From Cricetomys ansorgei (taxonomy: Eukaryota; Chordata; Mammalia; Rodentia; Nesomyidae): a DNA stretch of 64,000 nt. The position numbers and the translations under genes were made by a program. Below, piece after piece: positions 12,260-23,467 of the stretch; within the stretch, counting starts at the first letter, position 1, and each line of letters starts with the position of its first letter. The notes under the pieces are model-generated. The model made no database searches. It was given only the letters and a program-made list of their open reading frames with translations, and was not told where the DNA came from. The DNA lies in NCBI GenBank assembly GCA_026225945.1, contig JAMJFZ010003581.1:8716001-8780000 (forward strand), read 5' to 3'.

Positions 12260-12620
12260 CCGACATCAGACAATACTTGAATGCCTTTTTAAGACTCACA
12301 TTCGAAATGGTCAGCATAGTGCTCAAAGAGGCATACGAACAGGTCCTAGTGCCAACTGTCCTCTTCCTGGATAACGGAGCCCTCATGCCCTACAGGAACA
12401 AGACTCTGAACTCTACTTGCCCCAGTGTACACTTCGACCACATCTGCAGCTCAGGCAAGTCAGTCTTGGTTCTCCACGCTGCATTCCTCTTTCTAGAATA
12501 TACTACCTAGTCCTCTTGATCTTCCAATGCTTGGATCAGTTTTGACAGCCTGGTCAGAGCTAACTTCAAATTTGACTGAGTACTCTGTTGAGCCCCTTTT
12601 GCTAGTATTCTAGCTCTTCA
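12260..12620 (+). other. Short open frame after the LTR, unrecognised
   Basis: A 77-codon frame (12277-12510) directly follows the LTR. It contains EAYEQVLVPTVLFLDNGA and a Cys-rich part but matches no family I can name. There is no splice signal or upstream promoter apart from the LTR. It may be chance or a remnant of an internal ERV or retrocopy. Confidence 0.25.
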
Positions 12621-12945
12621 TATCACTGAGGGAAGGCAGGACCAGAGCCTAGAGGCAGCAACCTGGAGGCAGAAGCTGATACAGATTCCACAGGCAGGGG
12701 TGGTGGTGCTGTTTACTGGCTTGCTCTCCATAACTTGCTTAGTCTGCTTTCTTTCAGCATCCAGGACCACAAGCCCAGGGATAGTACCCACTATTAGCTG
12801 GGTACTCTGGCATCAATCACTAGTTAAGGAAATGCCTACAGACTTGCCCACAGAGCAATCTTATGGAAGAATTTTCTCAATTGAGAGTCTCTCTTCTCAA
12901 ATGGCTCTCACTTGTGTCAAGTTGACATAAAACTAGCGAGCAAGT
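12620..12945 (+). repeat. Rodent interspersed repeat (URR1-like, uncertain)
   Basis: The end 'cttgtgtcaagttgacataaa' followed by 'actagc' is a phrase I know from a high-copy rodent repeat. The body with 'aagccagggatag'-like and 'caattgagagtctctcttctc' segments fits the same family. The family name is a guess; a DNA-transposon-derived repeat of the URR1 type is most likely. Confidence 0.45.
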
Positions 12946-14760
12946 TAGTAAAGAATTTACCTCTGAAAGGCATTCACAAATCTTGTCAGGCCTTCCTGGC
13001 AAAGACCATAGCACCTCTGTTGTTTCCAGAGGGCAAGGAAAGGGCTAAAGTCACAGTGTTGGCCCTAGGCACACTAGAAGTTAGTTAATTTGAAAACTCT
13101 CTTACAAAAACAGGCTTGCTCTGGTCCTTTTGTTTTCCTAGGAATCCCAGAAGTAGGCCTCAGAGAACTATCTCTGGAGCTCAAAGACTGAGGTTTGACA
13201 GGGAAAAAGCACCCAGTCAAAGGGTAGGAAGAGCAAGAACTGGGGAGTGTAGAAGGCCTTGAGGACCCAGACTCCACCTGTCTGTGCTCCCTCCAGGTCA
13301 GTCCCCTGGCTCCCTCAGCCAGGTGGCTCCAGAATCATGCCAAATTCCATCCTGCAATCCTGCACCTCCAAGATGCCTCTGTCCTGTCAGTCCCTGCCTC
13401 TGATTGACTGGTGGGCCACCATTTTCTGCCTTCAGGTGGGTGTCAGTAGTCCTGCAGATTCTTGGTGGTTGGTGTTGCCGGCTGCTCACTGCCACCTGCT
13501 CCTGACATGTAGCTGATCCAGTTGGTTCTTTCAGCACAGGGCTGCCACAGAATCACTTCTTTCACCCTTCCCAGCATCCAAAGGTGCCATCTCCAGCCAA
13601 GGGCAGCTTGGTTCTGGGTTCTGGGGCGCTTTGTGCCGAGTTTTTAGACCCAAATTGAGGAGAACCCTGGTGACCCAAAGCCCTCTGATCAATTCAGTCT
13701 GGCCAATCAATACACAGTGTAGCACCCTTCTGCCACAAGTGCCTGCCCCTTAGCCTGCCTGAAGTCACCGCCCCATGGGGCCTAGAGAGCCGCCTTTCCC
13801 CTCTCATTGGAGGTGCCTGGACCAGGTCATTTGGCATGTCATACTCCTTGTTGGGCTTTGCCAAACTGAAAAACAGACAAACTGAAAAGAGAGACAAAAT
13901 TTTACACCATCAAAGCAAAACAGCTGAAACAAAAAGATCCCATTAAGCAAAAACCAAATTTTGCAAAGGAGAAACAGATAAAAAGTCAAACTGTAGAGAC
14001 CATGACAAGATAAATATAGATCTGATTTCCGGTTTAGCACATTCGGATGCAGTTTTTATTAGGACTTCGTGAATTAAGTAAACATGGTAAGTAATGAAAC
14101 TTTTCTCATTCAATTGCATTTCCCACGAAGAGACAGCAGAGGGCGCAAAAGGCCAACGCTTCATTAAGCAAAGGCAAAAAAGGCCTTTCTGAGGTCGAAA
14201 ATTAATGGTTGATATGGAAAACTGTGCAAAAAAGGTATGCAATTTCTTCACTACACACTGTTTAAGGAATACAACTTCCTGATGCCGTACAAGGAAAAAA
14301 GAAGGAAAAAAACTACAAGATGTAAGAAGAAACTTTAAGCAGAACAGTGAGGAATGACCAGAACAGGGGGCCTGACCCTCTGTCCTCAGCCACCCAGCCT
14401 GACTCATAATGAGCTTTGCCAAGGCTGTGGGACTTCTCATGCTAACACTGGGGGTAAAGGTTTTCTCCAGGGCAGAGAACATTCCAATAAGCAGCAATGG
14501 TCTAAGAACAGCATCTTTTGCATGCTGACCTCCACTCTAAGCATTTTACAGATACCAACGTCACCTCCATAGCCACCCTCTGAGGTAGGTGCTGCTATCC
14601 TCCACGTCTCACGGAGGATAAAACAAGCCACTCACCTGAGACCGTGTAAAGAAGCGTCATACCCAGGTTTAGGAGGAGTACGTACAGACTCTGCGGTCAT
14701 TCCACCTGAGTTTGCTGTATATAGCTCCACACATTCTTAACAGAGGAAAGCACTGACTAA
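12946..14760. other. Unannotated stretch, possible CTCF site inside
   Basis: No exon supported. A 184-codon minus frame (13943-14497) is low in complexity, rich in Phe/Ser and has no domain. It is antisense to A-rich DNA and is not taken as a gene. The interval is notably free of young SINEs. Confidence 0.5.
14130..14148 (+). promoter_or_regulatory. Candidate CTCF binding site
   Basis: ACAGCAGAGGGCGCAA matches the CTCF core CCASYAGRKGGCRS at nearly every position, with one mismatch at the first base pair of the motif. It lies in SINE-poor DNA. CTCF occupancy cannot be shown from sequence. Confidence 0.45.
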
Positions 14761-14762
14761 TG

Positions 14763-15018
14763 GTAGGAAATACACACTAGGAATTATACATTAGGAAATG
14801 CACAGTAGGATAAACACAGTAGAAATATACAGTAGGAAGTACGCAGTAAGAAATACATGGTAGAAAATATACAGTAGGAAATAAACACTAGAGATTACAC
14901 AGGAAATGCACAGTAGAACATACACACTAGGAGTTACATAGTAGGAAGTACACAGTAGGAAATATACATGCAGTAGGAGATGCACAGTGGGAAATACACA
15001 GTAGGAAGTACACAGTAG
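14763..15018. repeat. Degenerate minisatellite, unit about 14 bp
   Basis: Roughly 17-18 copies of a unit close to ACAGTAGGAAATAC run through this interval. Variants change one to four bases and spacing ranges from about 12 to 16 bases. Read on the minus strand it gives repeating Leu/Tyr/Ser-rich frames (for example YFLLCIS), which are an artefact of the repeat. Confidence 0.9.
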
Positions 15019-15507
15019 TGTTTGCTATTGCTATTAATAGTGAGTGATACGTGTCCTCTAGGAATTTAATGTCTAATGAAGGAGTTTGGCAAGAGAAATA
15101 CAAGAGAAGCACCAAATGAATGAATTAATCAGTAGTCAGTCAGTCAATCAAACCAACAAATAATAGATGTACATCAGCATTCCAACGAAGGAAAGGATAT
15201 GTGTCAGGCCTGATCCTAAGTAGCTGAGATAATTGCTACATTCTAAATGTTTGATTGCATGCATTAAACATCTTAAAGAATCCTCACATGAGGCACCAAA
15301 ATCCAGTTGGTTTGAACATATTCATAATTAAAATCCTAGTTACCAATAAAGTGTTGATGTTATATTAAGGAAAGAAACCAAAGCACTTCCCCTTAGTACC
15401 ATTAACCCAAGAGGGAGCCCAGATTCTATTTCTGTATTTCAGGTTTGCTGTGTCTTCCATCTTCTTCTCTGTTATATGAATCTGAATCTGTGCCTGCCTG
15501 AAGGCTG

Positions 15508-15605
15508 ACTTGTGAGTCTGTCCCTGTGTCTGTGGTCTGTCTGTGTGAATGTGTCTGTGTCCGTCTGCGTGAATGTATGTCTGTCTGAGTGTGTCTGTCC
15601 CTAAC
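15508..15605. repeat. Degenerate (TGTC)n-rich tract
   Basis: About 100 bases dominated by 'tgtctgtgtc'/'gtctgtctg' steps, purine-free over long parts. It is a decayed simple repeat. Confidence 0.75.
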
Positions 15606-15842
15606 AAAGGGCTTTTCTCTGTATTTATTGAACACCACAGAAAACATCACATGGAGAAGGAATGCAGGATACTTTACAGAAATCTTTAACAGAGTTTTAC
15701 AGGGCATTAAAATCACTGACTCCAACTGATCCCAACTGACCCAGACAACAAACAGTACTACAAACATCGAGCAGTATCCATATTTTGTGTTCAATATTTG
15801 TGGTGGCTATTCATTTTATAAGACTGCTTTCAGGCAGTATAT

Positions 15843-16000
15843 GCCAGGCAATACTGGCACATGCCTTTAATCCCAGCACTTGGGAAGCAGAGACAGGTGG
15901 ATCTCTGTGAGTTTGGGGCCAGCCCGGTCTGCAGAGTGAGTTCCAGGACAGTCAGAGTTACAACAGAGAAACCCTGTCTCGAAAAACCAAAAAAAAAAGA
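15843..16000 (+). repeat. B1 SINE
   Basis: A full-length B1: 'gcacatgcctttaatcccag' start, 'ggatctctgtgagtttgggg' middle, 'gaaaccctgtctcgaaaaac' end and an A-rich tail. Confidence 0.92.
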
Positions 16001-16389
16001 TTGTTTTCAACCTTGTTTTTGCTGTTTTCAGTAAATGATTATTAGAACATACATGCATTGTTCTAAAACAGGTGATGGTCCTGTTAATAAGGGAAGAGTC
16101 TCTACAGGAAAATTATCAGACAAAGCAGCCTAGGGTGACAAAATCACCTTCAGCATTTCCAGTAGTGATCCAGCATATTCCAGAATAATCCCCAAAGTTA
16201 TAATAAAACAAAATGGCATCCAATAGAAATGAGTGATTTAAGGAGATTGAAGGAAGCTGTGGTATTGTATGTATACACTCGCCATATGTAAAGCAGGTCC
16301 TGAATAACTGGGCACTGTAATACCAGATAGTCCCATTCAATTGGAAGGGCTAATACCAGCTATACTAGAGGCAGGTCCTCAGCTACAGT

Positions 16390-17830
16390 GATTAACCTGG
16401 TGGAGGGAAGCAGCAGAATATGGATAGAGGAATAAATATAAATCAAAATCAGGATCCGTATGCTAAATTACAAGAACAGAATTAAGGATGACTTGACCAT
16501 AGAACAATTTCATTTAGCAGCATTATGAGCTTGGGGAAAAGCAGAGGAACCAGGCATGAAAAAAGTCCACCTCATTCACAGAAATCTCACAAGGCTCAAG
16601 TGAAGCCTTCACAGACTATTTTGCAAAGATTTGCAGTAAATAGAGCCATGTCAGATGTTAAAGTAAAGTTACGGCGCTTAACGGAGAGTCCAGCGTTGTA
16701 TTTTCCAATGCTCTTTATTAATCACAAACCATGTCAAATCTCAGGGAATTCTAATACCCAGGCAGCTAGGCTGAGAGCTCACTCCAAGGCTTCTTCACCC
16801 CATTGCTCTCCTCTCAGTTCTTCTTCAGCTCCTACTCCTCTCCACCTCCTGCTCCCTACTCCCTCCTTGCTCCACCCCTCAATCCCCAGGTGTTTTCTTC
16901 CTGTTTTCACACAGATCTTCAATCAACAAATAACAGGAACCTCCTGTGGGGGGTGGAGGCTGGGGATGGCACAGAGGCGTAAACAAGTAAGAGACGAATC
17001 TTAACTAAAATATTATCCACAACTAAACATACCACAACAGTCAGTCCCTGAAGCAAGACAGGAACTGATTGAGACAATGGAATTTGAAAATACAAACATA
17101 GAGCATAAGAAAGTTTTAAGGCCATTAAAAGCAAACTCTGCACCATTGGATCAATGGGTCCGGGCTACTGAAGACATTGGTTCCAATACTCACACAGCTG
17201 CTGTAATAGGACAAGTTGTAATAGGACAAGCTACACTTAAAAGGCTGAAATACCAAAATGTCTGATGCTTTAATTGTGGAAGACATGGGCACTTGCAAAG
17301 AGATTGTGACCACGGTCTTCCTAAAAGCAATGATTTCTTTAAATACTGGCTTTAAAAAAGCATATTTCTAGAGTGTGCAGATAGTGTGGAAAGGGTCAAC
17401 ACTGAGCAAATGAGTGTATATCCAAGAGATATACAAAGGAATTCCTTGCCATTTGGAAATGCCACAGGGGGCTGAGCTCGGGCCCCAGGATAAAAAATGA
17501 GCTGCCTGTGTCCTATCAGCACTGGAGCAGCATGCAAACCAAAAAACCCATACTCAATGTTGAAGATCTGATGCATGCTACTGAAGGCAGTGCTGCACTA
17601 GATCTGGCTATAGACAGACAGCATACCCAAATCTTCAATGCTATAAAATTGCTACTGGAGTTTATGGTCCTCTTCCCCCAGGGACAGTATGAATGATCTT
17701 AGGTAGGAGCAGTTTGACATTAAAGAGATTTATTGTGCATCCTGGAATTATAGATGGAGATCCAGTAGGCAGAATTCAGTTACAAGTGAAAAAGTAAACA
17801 GATACATTTGGCCCCCAACAAATAAGGCTT
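16390..17830 (+). mobile_element. Broken class II endogenous retrovirus fragment (gag to protease/dUTPase)
   Basis: Translation shows parts of a betaretrovirus-like (ERVK class) gag: a capsid C-terminal stretch ending near 17260, then a nucleocapsid zinc knuckle of the form CX2CX4HX4C at 17266-17307, then a region near 17560-17800 that resembles the dUTPase/protease domain. It is clearly dead. An in-frame TGA (17263-17265) sits immediately before the first zinc-knuckle Cys, a stop and a one-base frame change occur near 17694, and foreign DNA interrupts the capsid part at about 16680-16995. No polymerase, envelope or matching LTR pair is visible in the window. The class assignment is firm on the zinc knuckle and neighbouring order; the subfamily (cricetid mys-related, IAP- or MMTV-related) is undetermined. 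Confidence 0.75.
16680..16995 (-). mobile_element. Possible LTR-like insertion inside the ERV gag fragment
   Basis: Gag-like translation stops near 16680 and resumes near 17000. On the minus strand the intervening 300 bases carry AATAAAGAGCATTGG near the far end, as in an LTR R region, and a purine-rich middle. Boundaries and identity are uncertain; no clear target duplication was found. Confidence 0.35.
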
Positions 17831-18825
17831 CAGAGCTCAGATTCAGCTTCAGAATTTAGTTACAGTCAGGAGCATGGAACAATATATAAATTAAGATGAC
17901 ATCTATGCAATAGCTTAGGTTATAAAAAGTGATTACACTATAAATCCCAGGCAAGCAAGGTTAATCGTTGCATTGTTCTCTTAAAAACAGTTAAACAAAC
18001 AGTAGGATAGCAGTCTTGAATGTTAAGAAACTTCAAGGTATGTTATTCTCTTTGGAGTACAACAAAATTTCCAGTCTTTTAGAATATAAGAGCTATTTTT
18101 ATCATAATGCATGTCCACATTTAGTCATTTTATGTTTGTGGGTGTTTGACTAAAAATACCTTCTTTATTAAAACTCACTAGAGCAGTAGCATGATGACTA
18201 AATTTTGTTCAAAGAAAGTATCTAGTTGCTGATTTTGAGGGTCCATTTATTAATTTAACAGATATTTTTCTATTAGTTATTAAGCTCTGGAATTATTCAG
18301 GCATAAACAGGATGCGAATTCAGAGACTGTGGAGTGAGGGACATGGGCAGGCATATCATGTTAATTGAAACTTGAAGTCTGAGAGGGAGCCAACAGGAAA
18401 TGAGCCAGTTGGACCACATATGGGAACCCCACACAGCACAACTGGAATGGGCTGAGCAAAGGTGTTGGTTGGGAGAGGGCTCTGTAACTGGTGAGAACAA
18501 AATGAGAGTGCTTGGGGCTGCAGAGCTGTGTATTAGAAGAAAAGCGAATTGATTCAACAACGAGCTGTATTCATAAAGGCCCTTGGCTGAGCATGGTTTC
18601 CTGACCCTGAGTCATCAATTTAAAGCATCTTGATTTTGCTGTCTCCAGATGTTGTTGAATGGAAACTTCCCACCGTAGGATGAAAGGTAATCTTTGTGTG
18701 CAGCTTGCTTTTCACTGGCTGGCATTTACTGAACTCAATGCTTTGTATGTCTGTACACATACAAGTCCAGAAGAGCATCTGTCTGAAATGCCCCTCAATC
18801 TTTTGTTTTGTTTAACAGTGAAAGA
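17831..18825. other. Unannotated stretch
   Basis: AT-rich DNA with no exon, SINE or LTR that I can name. It may contain the 3' remainder of the ERV, too decayed to recognise. Confidence 0.5.
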
Positions 18826-19018
18826 AGGGGCTGGCAAGATGGACTAATGGGTTAAGACATTGCTGCACAACCTAATAACCTGAGTTTTGTCCCAGAACCC
18901 ATGTAAGGGTAAATATCGAGAATGGTCACCACAAAGGTGACCTCTGACCTCTGAATGTACATCATGGCATGAGCATACCCACACATGCACCATCACACAT
19001 AATAAATATGTGTCATAA
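18826..19018 (+). repeat. B3 SINE
   Basis: The head 'ggggctggcaagatggac' resembles the tRNA-like B2/B3 promoter. The body has 'gtgacctctgacctctgaat' and the tail 'cacataataaatat', characteristic of B3. Confidence 0.75.
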
Positions 19019-19799
19019 TAAATTTAACTTTAAAAAGTAGAAGAACTGTGTTCTTCTCCATGGCCAATGGATCACATGCAAGTACTAGCACACACACATG
19101 GATGGCATAACTTCATCTCACTCAAAATAAAGTTCTTGAAAATAAAAGACAAGTATTAAAGGTAACTCAAATTCCCTGGTCTGTTAGTCTCCATGGAGCT
19201 GTGAGTATACTTGTGAGTCTCAGAATGTAAACATCAAACAGAAAAATGAACGGTGAGGAAGAAAAACTGATGTGCAGGGCTACGTTTCTTCCTCAAGTCT
19301 TTTTGAGCAAAGTAATCTTAATGCAATAAAATCAGTATCCTGGAGGGAAAGCATATTATTGTCTCTGATAAAGCTGCCTCTCTTCCCTATAGAATTCCAC
19401 TAATGCATTGAAGAATGCTTTTAATCTAAAAGGAGAAGTCCCAAGAGAAAGCTTAGGGGAAAGCAAAAGAGAAAGAAACCATATCTAGAAACATCCATCT
19501 CTCAGTGATGCAACAGGAGTCACTATAAAGATCCAGTTTGCTACAAGTGTAATGAGAGGAAAGACTCTACCCTGTTTCTTCTCCTTTGCTTTTATGGTGT
19601 GATATAGCAGGCAGCTCATCTAACAGGTTGAAGTGGAATCTCTAGGAAGTTTCTTGGAAAGAAGCAAAGTGAACATTAAAGGCATCAGAAAATGCTAGCC
19701 AGGTCCTGGTGCAGAATTAACACAGTGGGAACACCTTAGGCAGGCTCTGGCATACCTCACAGAAATTGTGTCAGCTCAGACTAGACTTAATAAAGAATT
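19019..19799. other. Unannotated stretch
   Basis: No gene or clear repeat. Purine-rich segments with AAAGAGAAAG-like runs near 19450. Confidence 0.5.
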
Positions 19800-20456
19800 A
19801 GAGGGACTGGAGAAATGGTTCAGAGGTTAAGAGCATATACCGCTCTTCCAGAGGATCCACATTTGGTCTCCAGCACCAACATCGGGAGGCTCCAACTAAA
19901 TGGAAAATTTAGATATAAGGGAGAGGACATAACTAGTTATAAAGTATGAAGATTTTTATTGTAGATATAAGGGCGAAAGCAGGCAGAGGGAAAAGTCCAG
20001 GCTGAACGTGGCCAGCAGACTAAACCAGACCATGAGAGGAAAAACGGGGAGGGAGATCAAAAGAGGAGCCACAGCTAATGGCCAAGAGCCCAAGAGACCA
20101 AAATGGCCAAGTTATATAGAATCAGGCTGGGGAAAAGGAAGCAGAAGCCCAGCCCCTGGGAGGGAGAGGGTTAGGGTAGGGGATGAGGTGAGAAGTGCTG
20201 AGAAGGAGCTACAGATACTGAGTGGGATTTGTCCTAGGTTTCTTTGAGACCCAACAACAAATGCTGTGACTCCAGCCCCCGGGGATCTGATACCCTCTTC
20301 TGAACTCTAAGAGCACCTGCACTCACTTGCATATGAACACATGTACATGCAGATATGTACACACATGCTCGCACACACACATGCATGCATGCATGCACAA
20401 ATGCACATGTACACATGCATGCATAATTAAAAAGAAAAAATATTTTTTAAAAATAA
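19800..20456 (+). repeat. B2 SINE split by an insertion
   Basis: The 5' B2 half (about 19800-19895, 'gactggagaaatggttcag', 'cgctcttccagaggatcc') and the 3' half (about 20250-20456, 'ggggatctgataccctcttc', A/T-rich tail) join into one ordinary B2 when the roughly 350 bases between them are removed. The tail contains an (ATGC)n/(CA)n expansion at 20335-20430. Confidence 0.8.
19898..20248 (-). mobile_element. Solo LTR inserted in a B2
   Basis: On the minus strand this insert has a TATA box in CTATATAACTTGG (about 20110) and, some 170 bases further, AATAAAAATCTTC (about 19955), the promoter to poly(A) spacing of a short rodent ERV LTR. The flanks share a likely short target duplication (TTGTTG versus TAGTTG on the minus strand, imperfect). 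The sequence is better preserved than the ERV at 16.4 kb, so it probably arrived later. Confidence 0.6.
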
Positions 20457-20721
20457 AGAGCATTAGGATAAAGATAGGAAGAAATTGTGGTTCCCATGAA
20501 AAGAGTTTTGAAAACATTTTGGTAAGTCATTTCAGTCTTGAAGCAGTTAATAATGTTGACTTTTAGGGTTAAGCTTCTCAATGATGCTTTATGCCTATGA
20601 ACCTGCAGATAAACAAAGAATGTTCATGGCATCTCCCTCATATTGACTGTGGATGTGGCCAAATCATAACTGGATGCTTCTATGTAGCTCCCTTTCAGAA
20701 AATGGCTCTATGCTTTAGTAC

Positions 20722-20822
20722 TCTTCCTCCTCCTCCTCCTCCTCCTCCTCCTCCTCCTCCTCCTCCTCCTCCTCCTCCTCCTCTTCCTCCTCTTCCTCCT
20801 CCTCTTCCTCCTCCTTCTTCTC
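20722..20822. repeat. (CCT)n trinucleotide tract
   Basis: About 100 bases of nearly pure CTC/CCT repeats with scattered CTT interruptions toward the 3' end. In one frame this encodes polyproline, but there is no gene here. Confidence 0.95.
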
Positions 20823-20984
20823 CTGCCTGATTCAATGACTCCCAAACTTGTCCCTCAATGAAATCACATTGGAAAGTAATAATGCCAGGCTCTCAATTCC
20901 AGACTTTATAATTTAATTGGTATGGTGAGCAACCCATGAGAGGCATTTTCTGAACTAATCTTTCTATATTGTGACATTTGTAGA

Positions 20985-22820
20985 TTCACACATGGCTATG
21001 AAAAACAATACAGAGAAAGCTTGTACACTTTTCAAGTTCCTCCAAAACCAAGAATGAGACAAGGATGTCCACTCTCAGTGCTTTTATTCAACATAGTGTC
21101 CAAAGTCTTAGCTGAAGCAATAGAAAAAAGATGAAAAGAATAAAACAGTAAAAGAAGAAATTAGAGTATTTCTTTTTGAAAATGGCATGAATCTATACTC
21201 AAAAGACCCAAAGGTCCTTAAGACTCAACTAAGAAACTTTTAGACATGGGTTCCAACAAAGTCAACTACAAAACCCCATAGTTTTTGTTTACCAAAAATG
21301 AACCTGATGAGAAAGAAAACTGGGGAAAATTCTATTCAAAATACTATCTAAAATTAAAATATCAAGAACTAAACCAACACCATGAAAGACCTCTACGATG
21401 GAACTTTAAGACATTGAAAGGAGAAAATGAAGAGGACACCAGAAGATGGAACGACCATCCATGCTCATGGATTGGCTTACTTGATGCTGTGACAGTGGCT
21501 ATATCAAGGAATGTCATCTATATTCAACAAAATCCCAACAGCATCCTTCACAGAACCAGAAAATGTAATTATAAAATTTATATGGAAAGGCTCTGGGACC
21601 ATCACAGACAAGGATGTGGAAAGACTGTACAGGTCAGGAATAAGGGAAGACTCGGCTGAGACAGTGTAGTCTGGACATAAGGGGCCACTGTTCTCGTGAA
21701 CACACAGCAGATGTGGTTGCCTGCACATGAACTGCACAAGATCAATCTAGTCAGCATGGTGGTGAGGGGGACACTCAGGAACCTCTACCACTAAGTGGAG
21801 AGCTGAGGGCTCTGGGAGTTGATGGCTTCTCAGTAAGGGACAGTCAGTTGCCCCTGGTAGGTCAACTTCACTCTAGTGGATCTGCACACTTGTCAGCATG
21901 CAGGCAGGACAAATTTGAGTCAATGGGTTATTTTGTTAAGTTGGGGGTGGGTAGGGAAATGAGAGTGGACCTGTGAGGAGTTGGGAGAAGTGGCAAGTGA
22001 CTATGATAAAAATACATTATATGTATACAATTCTCAAAGAATTAATAAAGAACAAACATATGAAGCAGAAAATATGTCAGATAGCCAAAGCAATCCTAAA
22101 TAGAAAGAACAATGGTGGAGGCATCATAGCACCTCAGCTCAAATTATACTACAGAGCCATAGTAACAAAAATAACTTAGTCCTGGCACAAATACTTGTTG
22201 ACCAAGAAAACAGGAGACCAGAAATAAACCTACACAGCTCCAACTGCCTGATTTAACAAAGATGCCAAAAATACACATTGGAGAAAAGACAGTCTCTTTT
22301 AATAAGTGGTCTTGAGAAAATGTGGATATCCACATATAAATAATTAAAATAAACGCATATCTCTCCTCCTGAGCCAAAATCAAAATGTGTCAAATAACTT
22401 AATGTATAATTTCAGACTCTGAAACTACTACACAAAAACATAAATAAAATAGTTCAAGAAATAGATATGGCCAGGGTTTCTTGAAAGGGTTTCCAGGGGG
22501 ATAGAGAATGAACCCAAAAACTGGAAAATGGGACTACATGAAATTTTAAAAGTTTCTCTACAGCAAAGGAAGCAATCAGCAGAGTGAAGAAACATCCAAC
22601 AGAATGGGGGCAGGGGAGGGGGGAATGGATCTTTGTCAAATGTAAATCCAACAGGTGATTAATATCTAGAATCTATAAAAAAATAAACTTATAAACCATC
22701 CAATCAATAAATGTATTAACAAATAGCTCTCAAAGGAGAAAATGGAAATGGCTGATAAATAGTTGAAAATGTGTTTAACATCCTTAGTTATCAGAGAAAT
22801 GCAAATTGAAACTGCCTGGC
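20985..22820 (+). mobile_element. L1 ORF2 3' portion (LINE-1), 5' truncated and broken
   Basis: Translation shows the end of the L1 reverse transcriptase domain (PPKPRMRQGCPLS at about 21038-21080) and downstream ORF2 segments (for example the 'lkyqelnqhh', 'naiLHRTRKCNYKI' and 'QLKLYYRAIVTKI' pieces). Many frameshifts and stops are present. The element is interrupted at about 21640-22045 by another L1 3' end. Lx-like, old. Confidence 0.85.
21640..22045 (+). mobile_element. Nested L1 3' UTR fragment
   Basis: The phrases near 21665-21745 and the end 'aattctcaaagaattaataa' are typical of the 3' UTR and terminus of rodent L1 (Lx type). ORF2 of the host L1 stops before this piece and resumes after it ('cagatagccaaagcaatcct' at about 22078), so this is a later insertion in the same orientation. 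Confidence 0.65.
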
Positions 22821-23467
22821 TCTCCCCTTTCTAGATCCACTTGTTAATTCTGTTTTGAAAGTCTTGACTGTGCTCCTTAGGTCTTTCTCCAGTCTAGAGG
22901 GCCAGTCTGGCATCTGGGCAGTGGTTTCGCCCAGATTCAGTTCCCAGTCATTGTCAGGTCCAAGCACACCTACCTTTGAGAATAAGCACACGTTCTTTTA
23001 TAGCTTGATGGGTAGCTTTCCAAGCTCCTTCTCTGAATTCTCTCTGGCTCTTTCTGGCTCCCTGCAGTTGTGCTCTGTGCTCTGCCTTTCCCATCGGGCT
23101 GTGTTTCTCCACTTGAGGCTGTTGTAGTTACTTGAAGAAAATGATGAACCCTGAACTCCAAATTTTCTTTGAATGTTGACGTGCAAGGTGTTCCCTGTGA
23201 AGCGAGAGAGCACAATGAAATTTTTTGGGTAAGATGAGGATGGCCCAGAAAGCTGAAATGAACATATCTGGAAGAGCCAAGAGAAGAGATTGGCTTGTCT
23301 TTTGTGATGGCTCAAATGTGAGACAGGGTCATGCCTTGAGTATTAATGTTTGAGCTTTTTGCCAGAAGATTCTAAGCTCCTGTATCAGCTGGAGTCAGAT
23401 ATGAGGCTGAAGAGAAGAGTAGGCCAGAAATCTATCAGGAGTTGAAAGTCAAGTTTAGAATCACTTT
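22821..23467. other. Unannotated stretch
   Basis: Moderate-GC DNA with 80-105 codon open frames on both strands but no domain or conserved exon structure. It may be an unnamed LTR. Confidence 0.4.

Noticed and set aside
13943..14497. 184-codon minus-strand open frame
   Set aside because: Phe/Ser/Leu-rich, arising from A-rich DNA on the other strand; no domain, no splice or promoter evidence.
14791..15115. Minus-strand frames that look like repeated membrane segments
   Set aside because: They are translations of the 14-bp minisatellite in several frames.
20591..20830. Open frame ending in polyproline
   Set aside because: It is the (CCT)n tract read in one frame.
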